Part shown: positions 25,591-38,837 of the stretch, in pieces
Position numbering within the stretch: the first letter of the stretch is position 1
How the letters are laid out: each line of letters opens with the position of its first letter
Assembly: GCF_051020985.1 (NCBI RefSeq)
Contig: NW_027475150.1
Span: 124,001-188,000 of the forward strand
Direction of reading: 5' to 3'
Source of the DNA: Nomia melanderi
Taxonomy: Eukaryota; Arthropoda; Insecta; Hymenoptera; Halictidae
Length of the DNA: 64,000 nt
Program-made: the position numbers and the translations under genes
The notes under the pieces: generated by a model
What the model was told of the DNA's origin: nothing
The model's database searches: none
The model's input: only the letters and a program-made list of their open reading frames with translations

Positions 25591-27800
25591 TGGCGCATGA
25601 ATCTGTGCAGCGGGAACGACCTCGGACCGCCAGGGGCCGAGAAAACCACCGTCTCATGGGGCCGGACACTCAGGGTCAGTGAAAAATCCAATATATATCT
25701 GGTGATTTCTCGGGTGCTATTACAGATAGCGCAATAAATCAAAGTGCATTGTCTGTAGGAGGCCCTGGCGCATGAATCTGTGCAGCGGGAACGACCTCGG
25801 ACCACCAGGGGCCGGGAAAACCACCGTCTCATGGGGCCGGACACTCAGTGTCAGTGAAAAATCCAATATATATCTGGTGATATCTCGGGTGCTATTAGAG
25901 ATAGCGCAATAAACCAAAGTGAATTATCTGCAGGAGGCCCTGGCGCATGAATCTGTGCAACGGGTACGACCTCGGACCACCATGGGCCGAGAAAACCACA
26001 GTCTCATGGGGCCGGACACTCAGGGCCAGGAAAAAATCCAATATATATCTGGTGATATCTTGGGTGCTATTAGAGATAGCGCAATAAACCAAAGTGAATT
26101 ATCTGCAGGAGGCCCTGGCCCATGAATCTGTGCAGCGGGAACGACCTCGGACCACCAGGGGCCGAGAAAACCACAGTCTCATGGGGCCGGACACTCAGGG
26201 TCAGGGGAAAATCCAATATATCTCTGGTGATATCTCGGGTGCTATTAGAGATAGCGCAATAAATCAAAGTGCATTGTCTGTAGGAGGCCCTGGCGCATGA
26301 ATCTGTGCAGCGGGAACGACCTCGGACCACCATCGGCAGAGAAAACCACCGTCTCATGTGGCCGGACACTCAGGGTCAGAGTAAAATCCAATATATATCT
26401 GGTGATATCTCGGGTGCTATTAGAGATAGCGCGATAAATCAAAGTGAGTTATCTGCAGGAGGCACTGTTGCATGCATCTGTTTAGCGGGAACGATCTCGG
26501 ACCACCAGGGGCCGAGAAAACCACCGTCTCATGGGGCCAGACACTCAGGGTCAGGGAAAAATCCAATATATATCTGGTGATTTCTCGGGTGCTATTACAG
26601 ATAGCGCAATAAATCAAAGTGCATTGTCTGTAGGAGGCCCTGGCGCATGAATCTGTGCAGCGGGAACGACCTCGGACCACCAGGGGCCGGGAAAACCACC
26701 GTCTCATGGGGCCGGACACACAGGGTCAGGGGAAAATCCAATATATATCTGGTGATATCTCGGGTGCTATTACAGATAGCGCAATAAATCAAAGTGAATT
26801 ATCTGCAGGAGGCCCTGGCGCATGAATCTGTGCAGCGGGAACGACCTCGGACCGCCAGGGGCCGAGAAAACCACCGTCTCATGGGGCCGGACACTCAGGG
26901 TCAGTGAAAAATCCAATATATATCTGGTGATTTCTCGGGTGCTATTACAGATAGCGCAATAAATCAAAGTGCATTGTCTGTAGGAGGCCCTGGCGCATGA
27001 ATCTGTGCAGCGGGAACGACCTCGGACCACCAGGGGCCGGGAAAACCACCGTCTCATGGGGCCGGACACTCAGTGTCAGTGAAAAATCCAATATATATCT
27101 GGTGATATCTCGGGTGCTATTAGAGATAGCGCAATAAACCAAAGTGAATTATCTGCAGGAGGCCCTGGCGCATGAATCTGTGCAACGGGTACGACCTCGG
27201 ACCACCATGGGCCGAGAAAACCACAGTCTCATGGGGCCGGACACTCAGGGCCAGGAAAAAATCCAATATATATCTGGTGATATCTTGGGTGCTATTAGAG
27301 ATAGCGCAATAAACCAAAGTGAATTATCTGCAGGAGGCCCTGGCCCATGAATCTGTGCAGCGGGAACGACCTCGGACCACCAGGGGCCGAGAAAACCACA
27401 GTCTCATGGGGCCGGACACTCAGGGTCAGGGGAAAATCCAATATATCTCTGGTGATATCTCGGGTGCTATTAGAGATAGCGCAATAAATCAAAGTGCATT
27501 GTCTGTAGGAGGCCCTGGCGCATGAATCTGTGCAGCGGGAACGACCTCGGACCACCATCGGCAGAGAAAACCACCGTCTCATGTGGCCGGACACTCAGGG
27601 TCAGAGTAAAATCCAATATATATCTGGTGATATCTCGGGTGCTATTAGAGATAGCGCGATAAATCAAAGTGAGTTATCTGCAGGAGGCACTGTTGCATGC
27701 ATCTGTTTAGCGGGAACGATCTCGGACCACCAGGGGCCGAGAAAACCACCGTCTCATGGGGCCAGACACTCAGGGTCAGGGAAAAATCCAATATATATCT
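25475..27800 (+). repeat. 7-monomer duplication (1,225 bp offset), near identical
   Basis: Bases 25,475-26,575 recur at 26,700-27,800 with no difference in the lines I compared. Shared private variants include gtgatttctcggg, gccgggaaaacc, cagtgtcagtgaaaaatcc, gcaacgggtacg, catcggcagag and gtttagcgggaacgatc. The second copy ends where ggtgatttctc becomes ggtgatatctcgggttc. Confidence 0.88.
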
Positions 27801-28499
27801 GGTGATATCTCGGGTTCTATTACAGATAGCGGGATAAATCAAAGTGCATTGTCTGCAGGAGGCCCTGGCGCATGCATCTGTGCAGCGGGAACGACCTCGG
27901 ACCACCAGGGGCCGAGAAAACCACCGTCTCATGGGGCCGGACACTCAGGGTCAGGGGAAAATCCAATATATATCTGGTTATATCTCTGGTGCTATTACAG
28001 ATAGCGCAATAAATCAAAGTGCATTGTCTGTAGGAGGCCCTGGCGCATAAATCTGTGCAGTGGGAACGACCTCGGACCACCAGGGACCGAGGAAACCACA
28101 GTCACATGGGGCCGGACACTCAGGGTCAGGGGAAAATCCAATATATATCTGGTGATATCTCGGGCGCTATTAGAGGTAGCGCAATAAACCAAAGTGAATT
28201 ATCTGCAGGAGGCCCTGGCGCATGAATCTGTACAGCGGGAACGACCTCGGACCGCCAGGGGCCGAGAAAACCACCGTCTCATGGGGCCGGACACTCAGGG
28301 TCAGTGAAAAATCCAATATATATCTGGTGATATCTCGGGTGCTATTACATATAGCGCAATAAATCAAAGTGCATTGTCTGTAGGAGGCCCTGGCGCATGA
28401 ATTTGCGCAGCGGGAACGACCTCGGACCATCAGGGGCCGAGAAAACCACCGTCTCATGGGGCCGGACACTCAGGGTCAGGGGAAAATCCAATACATATC
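27801..28499 (+). repeat. Satellite stretch between the 7-mer pair and the four-copy block
   Basis: Four monomers, including one with cgcataaatctgtgcagtgg and agggaccgaggaaaccacag. That variant also occurs near 30,670, 36,790 and 40,990, so this stretch belongs to the ancestry of the four-copy family. Confidence 0.8.
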
Positions 28500-29665
28500 T
28501 GGTGATATCTCGGGTGCTATTAGAGATAGCGCAATAAACCAAAGTGAATTATCTGCAGGAGGCCCTGGCGCATGAATCTGTGCAACGGGTACGACCTCGG
28601 ACCACCAGGGGCCGAGAAAACCACAGTCTCATGGGGCCGGACACTCAGGGCCAGGGAAAAATCCAATATATATCTGGTGATATCTTGGGTGCTATTAGAG
28701 ATTGCGCAATAAACCAAAGTGAATTATCTGCAGGAGGCCCTGGTCCATGAATCTGTGCAGCGGGAACGACCTCGGACCACCATCGGCAGAGAAAACCACA
28801 GTCTCATGGGGCCGGACACTCAGTGTCAGGGAACAATCCAATATATATCTGGTGATATCTCGGGTGCTATTACAGATAGCGCAATAAATCAAAGTGCATT
28901 GCCTGTAGGAGGCCCTGGCGCATGAATCTGTGCAGCGGGAACGACCTCGGACCACCAGGGGCCGAGACAACCACCGTCTCATGTGGCCGGACACTGAGGG
29001 TCAGGGTAAAATCCAATATATATCTGGTGATATCTCGGGTGCTATTAGAGATAGCGCGATAAATCAAAGTGAGTTATCTGCAGGAGGCCCTGGCGCATGC
29101 ATCTGTTTAGCGGGAACGATCTCGGACCACCAGGGGCCGAGAAAACCACCGTCCCATGGGGCCGGACTGTCAGGGTCAGGGAAAAATCCAATATATATCT
29201 GGTGATATCTCGGGTGCTATTAGAGATAGCGCAATAAACCAAAGTGAATTATCTATAGGAGGCCCTGGCGCATGAATGTGTGCAGCGCGATCGACCTCGG
29301 ACCACCGGGGGCCGAGAAAATCACCGTCTCATGGGGCCGGACTGTCAGGGTCAGGGAAATATCCAATATATATCTGGTGATATCTCGGGTGCTATTAGTG
29401 ATAGCTCAATAAATCAAAGTGAATTATCTGCAGGGGGCCCTGGCGCATGAATCTGTGCAGCGGGATCGACCTCGGACTACCAGGGGCCGAGAAAACCACC
29501 GTCTCATGGGGCCGGACACTCAGGGTCAGGGAAAAATCCAATATATATCTGGTGATATCTCGTGTGCTATTATAGACAGCGCAATAAATCAAAGTGCATT
29601 GTCTGCAGGAGGCCCTAGCGCATGAATCTGTGCAGCGGGAACGACCTCGGACCACCAGGGGCCGA
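28500..29665 (+). repeat. Four-copy segment, copy A
   Basis: The order is gcaacgggtacg monomer, gagattgcgcaat monomer, catgtggccgg monomer, gtttagcgggaacg monomer, gaatgtgtgcagcgcg monomer, tattatagacagcgc monomer. Copy A lacks the gagataatgcaat monomer seen in copies B-D, so its offset to B changes from 2,449 to 2,624 bp. Confidence 0.82.
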
Positions 29666-31054
29666 GAAAACTACCGTCTCATGGGGCGGACACTCAGGGT
29701 CAGGGAAAAATCCAATATATATCTGGTGATATCTCGGGTGCTATTAGAGATAGCGCAATAAATCAAAGTTAATTATATGCAGGGGGCCCTGGCGCATGAA
29801 TCTGTGCAGCGGGATCGACCTCGGACCACCAGGGGCCGAGAAAACCACCGTCTCATGGGGCCGGACACTCAGGGTCAGGGAAAAATCCAATATATATCTG
29901 GTGATATCTCGGGTGCTATTAGAGATAGCGCAATAAATCAAAGTGCATTGTCTGCAGGAGGCCCTAGCGCATGAATCTGTGCAGCGGGAACGACCTCGGA
30001 CCACCAGGGGCCGAGAAAATCACCGTCTCATGGGGCCGGAATCTCAGGGTCAGGGAAATATCCAATATATATCTGGTGATATCTCGGGTGCTATTAGAGA
30101 TAGCGCAATAAATCAAAGTGCAATGTCTGCAGGAGGCCCTAGCGCATGAATCTGTGCAGCGGGAACGACCTCGGACCACCAGGGGCCGAGAAAATCACCG
30201 TCTCATGGGGCCGGACTGTCAGGGTCAGGGAAATATCCAATATATATCTGGTGATATCTCGGGTGCTATTACAGATAGCGCAATAAATCAAAGTGCATTG
30301 CCTGTAGGAGGCCCTGGCGCATGAATCTGTGCAGCGGGAACGACCTCGGACCACCACGGTCCGAGAAAATCACAGTCTCCTGGGGCCGGACACTCAGGGT
30401 CAGGGGAAAATCCAATATACATCTGGTGATATCTCGGGTGCTATTAGAGATAATGCAATAAACCAAAGTGCTTTGTCTGTAGGAGGCCCTGGCGCATGAA
30501 TCTGGGCAGAGGGAACGACCTCGGACCACCAGGGGCCGAGAAAACCACCGTCTCATGGGGCCGGACACTCAGGGTCAGGGGAAAATCCAATATATATCTG
30601 GTTATATCTCTGGTGCTATTACAGATAGCGCAATAAATCAAAGTGCATTGTCTGTAGGAGGCCCTGGCGCATAAATCTGTGCAGTGGGAACGACCTCGGA
30701 CCACCAGGGACCGAGGAAACCACAGTCACATGGGGCCGGACACTCAGGGTCAGGGGAAAATCCAATATATATCTGGTGATATCTCGGGTGCTATTAGAGG
30801 TAGCGCAATAAATCAAAGTGCATTGTCTGTAGGAGGCCCTGGCGCATGAATCTGCGCAGCGGGAACGACCTCGGACCATCAGGGGCCGAGAAAACCACCG
30901 TCTCATGGGGCCGGACACTCAGGGTCAGGGGAAAATCCAATATATATCTGGTGATATCTCGGGTGCTATTAGAGATAGCGCAATAAACCAAAGTGAATTA
31001 TCTGCAGGAGGCCCTGGCGCATGAATCTGTGCAACGGGTACGACCTCGGACCAC
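29666..31054 (+). repeat. Satellite stretch between four-copy segments A and B
   Basis: It includes a monomer with ggaatctcagggtc (near 30,039), a gtctcctggggccgg monomer (near 30,375) and the gagataatgcaat monomer (near 30,446). A similar run from about 29,700 recurs near 38,260-38,800. Confidence 0.8.
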
Positions 31055-32290
31055 CAGGGGCCGAGAAAACCACAGTCTCATGGGGCCGGACACTCAGGGC
31101 CAGGGAAAAATCCAATATATATCTGGTGATATCTTGGGTGCTATTAGAGATTGCGCAATAAACCAAAGTGAATTATCTGCAGGAGGCCCTGGTCCATGAA
31201 TCTGTGCAGCGGGAACGACCTCGGACCACCATCGGCAGAGAAAACCACAGTCTCATGGGGTCGGACACTCAGTGTCAGGGAACAATCCAATATATATCTG
31301 GTGATATCTCGGGTGCTATTACAGCTAGCGCAATAAATCAAAGTGCATTGCCTGTAGGAGGCCCTGGCGCATGAATCTGTGCAGCGGGAACGACCTCGGA
31401 CCACCAGGGTCCGAGAAAATCACAGTCTCATGGGGCCGGACACTCAGGGTCAGGGGAAAATCCAATATACATCTGGTGATATCTCGGGTGCTATTAGAGA
31501 TAATGCAATAAACCAAAGTGCTTTGTCTGTAGGAGGCCCTGGCGCATGAATCTGGGCAGCGGGAACGACCTCGGACCACCAGGGGCCGAGACAACCACCG
31601 TCTCATGTGGCCGGACACTCAGGGTCAGGGTAAAATCCAATATATATCTGGTGATATCTCGGGTGCTATTAGAGATAGCGCGATAAATCAAAGTGAGTTA
31701 TCTGCAGGAGGCCCTGTTGCATGCATCTGTTTAGCGGGAACGATCTCGGACCACCAGGGGCCGAGAAAACCACCGTCCCATGGGGCCGGACTGTCAGGGT
31801 CAGGGAAAAATCCAATATATATCTGGTGATATCTCGGGTGCTATTAGAGATAGCGCAATAAACCAAAGTGAATTATCTATAGGAGGCCCTGGCGCATGAA
31901 TGTGTGCAGCGCGAATGACCTCGGACCACCGGGGGCCGAGAAAATCACCGTCTCATGGGGCCGGACTGTCAGGGTCAGGGAAATATCCAATATATATCTG
32001 GTGATATCTCGGGTGCTATTAGTGATAGCGCAATAAATCAAAGTGAATTATCTGCAGGGGGCCCTGGCGCATGAATCTGTGCAGCGGGATCGACCTCGGA
32101 CTACCAGGGGCCGAGAAAACCACCGTCTCATGGGGCCGGACACTCAGGGTCAGGGAAAAATCCAATATATATCTGGTGATATCTCGTGTGCTATTATAGA
32201 CAGCGCAATAAATCAAAGTTCATTGTCTGCAGGAGGCCCTAGCGCATGAATCTGTGCAGCGGGAACGACCTCGGACCACCAGGGGCCGAG
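31055..32290 (+). repeat. Four-copy segment, copy B
   Basis: This copy matches C at offset 5,946 and D at offset 10,493 in the same monomer order, including the extra gagataatgcaat monomer that copy A lacks. Visible private changes are tacagctagcgc (about 31,320) and gcgcgaatgacc (about 31,910). Confidence 0.82.
31395..31415. other. Dyad 1 in A-T form (perfect 8-bp stem)
   Basis: The right arm is ggtccgag instead of gggccgag, which pairs fully with ctcggacc. The same form appears near 25,452, 36,645, 37,340, 40,843 and 41,892. Confidence 0.7.
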
Positions 32291-33439
32291 AAAACCACCG
32301 TCTCATGGGGCGGACACTCAGGGTCAGGGGAAAATCCAACATATATCTGGTGATATCTCGGGTGCTATTAGAGATGGCGCAATAAATCAAAGTGCATTGT
32401 CTGCAGGAGGCCCTAGCACATGAATCTGTGCAGCGCGATCGACCTCGGTCCACCGGGGGCCGAGAAAATAACCGTCTCATGGGGCCGGACACTCAGGGTC
32501 AGGGGAATATCCAATATATATCTGGTGATATCTCGGGTGCTATTAGAGCTAGCGCAATAAGTCAAAGTGCATTGTCTGCAGGAGGCCCTGGTGCATGAAT
32601 CTGTGCAGCGGGAACGACCTCGGACCACCAGGGGCCGAGAAAACCACCGTCTGATGGGGCTGGCCTGTCAGGGTCAGGGAAAAATCCAATATATATCTGG
32701 TGATATCTCGGGTGCTATTAGAGATAGCGCAATAAATCAAAGTGAATTATCTGCAGGGGGCTCTGGCGCATGAATCTGTGCAGCGGGATCGACCTCGGAT
32801 GACCAGGGGCCGTGAAAACCACCGACTCATGGGGTCGGACACTCAGGGTCAGGGAAAAATCCAATATAAATCTGGTTATATCTCGGGTGTTATTACAGAT
32901 AGCGCAATAAACCAAAGTGCATTGTCTCTAGGAGGCCCTGTCGCATGAATCTGTGCAGCGCGATCGACCTCGGAGCATAGGGGGCCGAGAAAATCACCGT
33001 CTCATGGGGCCGGACTGTCAGGATCAGGGAAAATCCAATATATATCTGGTGATATCTCGGGTGCTATTAGAGATAGCGCAATAAATCAAAGTGAATTATC
33101 TGCAGGGGGCCCTGGCGCATGAATCTCTGCAGCGGGATCGACCTCGGACCACCAGGGGCCGAGAAAACCACCGTCTCATGGGGCCGGACACTCAGGGTCA
33201 GGGAAAAATCCAATATATATCTCGTGATATCTCGGGTGCTATTAGAGATAGCGCAATAAATCAAAGTGCATTGTCTGCAGGAGGCCCTAGCGCATGAATC
33301 TGTGCAGCGGGAACCACCTCGGACCACCAGGGGCCGAGAAAACTACCGTCGCATGGGGCGGACACTCAGGGTCAGGGAAAAATCCAATATATATCAGGTG
33401 ATATCTCGGGTGCTATTAGAGATAGCGCAATAAATCAAA

Positions 33440-34940
33440 GTGAATTATCTGCAGGGGGCCCTGGCGCATGAATCTGTGCAGCGGGATGGACCTCGGACCA
33501 CGAGGGACCGAGAAAACCATCGACACATGGGGCCGGACTGTCAGGGTCAAGCAAAAATCCAATATATTTCTGGTGATAACTCGGGTGCTATTAGAGATAG
33601 CGAATTAAATCAGAGTGCATTGTCTGCAGGAGGCCCTGGCGCATGAATCTGAGCAGCGGGAACGACCTCGGACGACCAGGGGCCGAGAAAACTACCGTCT
33701 CATGGGGCCGGACACTCAGGGTCAGGGAAAAATCCAATATATATCTGGTGATACCTCGGGTGCTATTAGAGATAGCGCAATAAATCAAAGTTCATTGTCT
33801 GCAGGAGGCCCTAGCGCATGAATCTGTGCAGCGGGAACGACCTCGGACCACCAGGGGCCGAGAAAACTACCGTCTCATGGGGCGGACACTCAGGGTCAGG
33901 GAAAAATCCAATATATATCTGGTGATATCTCGGGTGCTATTAGAGATAGCGCAATAAATCAAAGTGAATTATCTGCAGGGGGCCCTGGCGCATGAATCTG
34001 TGCAGCGGGAACGACCTCGGACGACCAGGGGCCGAGAAAACCACCGTCTCATGGTTTCGGACACTCAGGGTCAGGGAAAAATCCAATATAAATCTTGTGA
34101 TATCTCGGGTGCTATTACAGATAGCGCAATAAATCAAAGTGCATTGTCTGCAGGCAGCCCTAGCGCATGAATCTGTGCCGCAGCAACGACCTCGGCCCAC
34201 CAGGGGCCGAGAACACTACCGTCTCATGGGGTCGGACACTCAGGGTCAGGGAAAAATCCAATATATATCTGGTGATATCTCGGGTGCTATTAGAGATAGC
34301 GCCTTAAATCAAAGTGAATTATCTGCAGGGGGCCCTGGCGCATGAATCTGTGCAGCGGGATCGACCTCGGACCAAATGGGACCGAGAAAACCACCGTCTC
34401 ATGGTTTCGGACACTCAGGGTCATGGAAAAATCCAATATAAATCTGGTGATATCTCGGGTGCTATTACAGATAGCGCAATAAATCAAAGTGCATTGTCTG
34501 CAGGCGGCCCTGGTGCATGAATCTGTGCAGCGGGAACGACCACGGACCACCAGGGGCCGAGAAAACCACCGTCTCATGGGGACGGACACTCAGGGTCAGG
34601 GGAATATCCAATATATATCTGGTGACATCTCGGGTGCTATTAAAGCTAGCGCAATAAATCAAAGTGCATTGTCTGCAGGAGGCCCTGGTGCATGAATCTG
34701 TGCAGCGGGAACGACCTCGGACCACCAGGGGCCGAGAAAACCACCGTCTCATGGGGCCGGACTGTCAGGGTCAGGGAAAAATCCAATATATATCTGGTGA
34801 TATCTCGGGTGCTATTAGAGATAGCGCAATAAATCAAAGTGAATTATCTGCAGGTGGCCCTGGCGCATGAATCTGTGCAGCGGGATCGACCTCGGACGAC
34901 CAGGGGCCGTGAAAACCACCGACTCATGGGGTCGGACACT
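33440..34940 (+). repeat. Large duplicated block, copy 2
   Basis: It matches 22,420-23,920 monomer by monomer. Small differences are visible, for example gcgccttaaatc near 34,300 and gtgacatctcggg near 34,622. The first of these is shared with the 38.85-kb copy, so the 34- and 38-kb copies are closer to each other than to the 23-kb copy. Confidence 0.85.
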
Positions 34941-34969
34941 CAGGGTCAGGGAAAAATTCAATATAAATC

Positions 34970-35925
34970 TGGTGATATCTCGGGTGCTATTACAGATAGC
35001 GCAATAAATCAATGTGCATTGTCGGCAGGGGGCCCTGGCGCATGAATCTGTGCAGCGGGAACGACCTCGGACCACCAGGGGCCGAGAAAACCACCGTCTC
35101 ATGGGGTCGGACACTCAGGGTCAGGGAGAAATCCAATATAAATCTGGTGATATCTCGGGTGCTATTACAGATAGCGCTATAAATCAGAGTGCATTGTCTG
35201 CAGGAGGCCCTAGTGCATGAATCTGTGCAGCGGGAACTTCCTCGGACCACCAGGGGCCGAGAAAACCACCGTCTCATGGGGTCGGACACTCAGGGTCAGG
35301 GAAAAATCCAATATAAATCTGCTGATATCTAGGGTGCTATTACAGATAGCGCAATAAATCAAAGTGCACTCTCTTCAGGAGGCCCTGGCGTATGAATCTG
35401 TGCAGCGGGAACGTCCTCGCACCACCAGGGGCCGAGAAAACCACCGTCTCATGGAGTCGGACACTCATGGTCAGGGAAAAATCCAATATAAATCTGGTGA
35501 TATCTCGGGTGCTATTACAGATAGCGCAATAAATCAATGTGCATTGTCGGCAGGGGGCTCTGGCGCATGAATCTGTGCAGCGGGAACGACCTCGGACAAC
35601 CAGGGGCCGAGAAAACCACCGTCTCATGGGGTCGGACACTCAGGGTCAGGGAGAAATCCAATATAAATCTGGTGATATCTCGGGTGCTATTACAGATAGC
35701 GCAATAAATCCATGTGCATTGTCTGCAGGGGGCCCTGTCGCATGAATCTGTGCAGCGGGAACGACCTCGGACCACCAGGGACCGAGAAAACCACCGTCTC
35801 ATGGGGTCGGACTGTCAGGGTCAGGGAAAAATCCAATATATATCTGGTGATATCTCGGGTGCTATTAGAGATAGCGCGATAAATCAAAGTGCATTGTCTG
35901 CAGGAGGCCCTAGCGCATGAATCTG
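34970..35925 (+). repeat. Block of 10-kb haplotype embedded in the 34-37 kb duplication
   Basis: On both sides this region follows the 22-25 kb block, but these roughly 955 bp match 10,130-11,085 instead. The offset to the 22-25 kb block changes across it from 11,020 to 11,195, a gain of exactly one monomer. The third relative (39.4-40.1 kb) retains the 24-kb-like sequence at this place. Confidence 0.85.
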
Positions 35926-35934
35926 TGCAGCGGG

Positions 35935-36785
35935 ATCGACCTCGGACCAAATGGGACCGAGAAAACAATCGACACATGGGGCCGGACTGTCATGGTCAAG
36001 CAAAAATCCAATATATATCTGGTGATATCTCGGGTGCTATTAGAGATAGCGAAATAAATCAAAGTGCATTGTCTGCAGGAGGCCCTGGCGCATGAATCTG
36101 TGCAGCGGGAACGACCTCGGACCACCAGGGGCCGAGAAAACCACTGACACATGGCGCCGGACACTCAGGGTCAGGGAAAAATCCAATATATATCTGGAGG
36201 TATCACGGGTGCTACTCGAGATAGCGCGATAAATCAAAGAGGATTGTCTGCAGGAGGCCCTAGCGCATGAATCTGTGCAGCGGGATCGTCCTCGGACCAC
36301 CAGGGGCCGAGAAAACCACCGACACATGGGGCCAGACACTCGGGGTCAGGGAAAAATCCAATATATATCTGGTGATATCTCGGGTTCTATTACAGATAGC
36401 GCGCTAAATCAAAGTGCATTGCCTGCACGAAGCCCTGGCGCATGAATCTGTGCAGCAGCAACGACGTCGGAACACCAGGGGCCAAAAAAATTACAGATTT
36501 TCGGTTTCCGTCACAGAAGGTCATGTAATAATCCAGCATATATCTTGTGATATCTCGTGTGCTATTAGAGATAGCACGATAAATCAAAGTGAATTATCTG
36601 CAGGAGTCCCAGGCGCATGCATCTGTGCAGCGGGAACGACCTCGGACCACCAGGGTCCGAGAAAATCACAGTCTCATGGGGCCGGACACACAGGGTCAGG
36701 GGAAAATCCAATATATATCTGGTGATATCTCGGGTGCTATTACAGATAGCGCAATAAACCAAAGTGAATTATCTGCAGGAGGCCC
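35935..36785 (+). repeat. Copy 2 of the 24,740-25,590 run
   Basis: It contains the ccaaatgggacc monomer, the ctactcgagatagcgcg monomer (shared with 40.4 kb; 25.0 kb has ctactagagaagg) and the divergent module at 36,491. It continues in register into copy C of the four-copy segment. Confidence 0.82.
36491..36552 (+). repeat. Divergent module, early form, second copy
   Basis: Same form as at 25,296, including cagaaggtcatgtaataatcc, and located by the segmental duplication (offset 11,195). Confidence 0.8.
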
Positions 36786-37000
36786 TGGCGCATAAATCTG
36801 TGCAGTGGGAACGACCTCGGACCACCAGGGACCGAGGAAACCACAGTCACATGGGGCCGGACACTCAGGGTCAGGGGAAAATCCAATATATATCTGGTGA
36901 TATCTCGGGTGCTATTAGAGGTAGCGCAATAAACCAAAGTGAATTATCTGCAGGAGGCCCTGGCGCATGAATCTGTACAGCGGGAACGACCTCGGACCGC

Positions 37001-38236
37001 CAGGGGCCGAGAAAACCACAGTCTCATGGGGCCGGACACTCAGGGCCAGGGAAAAATCCAATATATATCTGGTGATATCTTGGGTGCTATTAGAGATTGC
37101 GCAATAAACCAAAGTGAATTATCTGCAGGAGGCCCTGTTCCATGAATCTGTGCAGCGGGAACGACCTCGGACCACCATCGGCAGAGAAAACCATAGTCTC
37201 ATGGGGTCGGACACTCAGTGTCAGGGAACAATCCAATATATATCTGGTGATATCTCGGGTGCTATTACAGATAGCGCAATAAATCAAAGTGCATTGCCTG
37301 TAGGAGGCCCTGGCGCATGAATCTGTGCAGCGGGAACGACCTCGGACCACCAGGGTCCGAGAAAATCACAGTCTCATGGGGCCGGACACTCAGGGTCAGG
37401 GGAAAATCCAATATACATCTGGTGATATCTCGGGTGCTATTAGAGATAATGCAATAAACCAAAGTGCTTTGTCTGTAGGAGGCCCTGGCGCATGAATCTG
37501 GGCAGCGGGAACGACCTCGGACCACCAGGGGCCGAGACAACCACCGTCTCATGTGGCCGGACACTCAGGGTCAGGGTAAAATCCAATATATATCTGGTGA
37601 TATCTCGGGTGCTATTAGAGATAGCGCGATAAATCAAGGTGAGTTATCTGCAGGAGGCCCTGTTGCATGCATCTGTTTAGCGGGAACGATCTCGGACCAC
37701 CAGGGGCCGAGAAAACCACCTTCCCATGGGGCCGGACTGTCAGGGTCAGGGAAAAATCCAATATATATCTGGTGATATCTCGGGTGCTATTAGAGATAGC
37801 GCAATAAACCAAAGTGAATTATCTATAGGAGGCCCTGGCGCATGAATGTGTGCAGCGCGATCGACCTCGGACCACCGGGGGCCGAGAAAATCACCGTCTC
37901 ATGGGGCCGGACTGTCAGGGTCAGGGAAATATCCAATATATATCTGGTGATATCTCGGGTGCTATTAGTGGTAGCGCAATAAATCAAAGTGAATTATCTG
38001 CAGGGGGCCCTGGCGCATGAATCTGTGCAGCGGGATCGACCTCGGACTACCAGGGGCCGAGAAAACCACCGTCTCATGGGGCCGGACACTCAGGGTCAGG
38101 GAAAAATCCAATATATATCTGGTGATATCTCGTGTGCTATTATAGACAGCGCAATAAATCAAAGTTCATTGTCTGCAGGAGGCCCTAGCGCATGAATCTG
38201 TGCAGCGGGAACGACCTCGGACCACCAGGGGCCGAG
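37001..38236 (+). repeat. Four-copy segment, copy C
   Basis: Compared with copy D it has private changes such as aaccatagtctc (about 37,190), aatcaaggtgag (about 37,635) and accttcccatgg (about 37,719). Just upstream, two monomers present before copy D (about 41,190-41,540) are missing. The C-D offset therefore changes from 4,198 to 4,547. Confidence 0.82.
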
Positions 38237-38837
38237 AAAACTACCGTCTCATGGGGCGGACACTCAGGGTCAGCGAAAAATCCAATATATATCTGGTGAT
38301 ATCTCGGGTGCTATTAGAGATAGCGCAATAAATCAAAGTGAATTATATGCAGGGGGCCCCGGCGCATGAATCTGTGCAGCGGGATCGACCTCGGACCACC
38401 AGGGGCCGAGAAAACCACCGTCTCATGGGGCCGGACACTCAGGGTCAGGGAAAAATCCAATATATATCTGGTGATATCTCGGGTGCTATTAGAGATAGCG
38501 CAATAAATCAAAGTGCATTGTCTGCAGGAGGCCCTAGCGCATGAATCTGTGCAGCGGGAACGACCTCGGACCACCAGGGGCCGAGAAAATCACCGTCTCA
38601 TGGGGCCGGACTGTCAGGGTCAGGGAAATATCCAATATATATCTGGTGATATCTCGGGTGCTATTAGAGATAGCGCAATAAATCAAAGTGCAATGTCTGC
38701 AGGAGGCCCTAGCGCATGAATCTGTGCAGCGGGAACGACCTCGGACCACCAGGGGCCGAGAAAACCACCGTCTCATGGGGCGGACACTCAGGGTCAGGGG
38801 AAAATCCAATATATATCTGGTGATATCTCGGGTGCTA

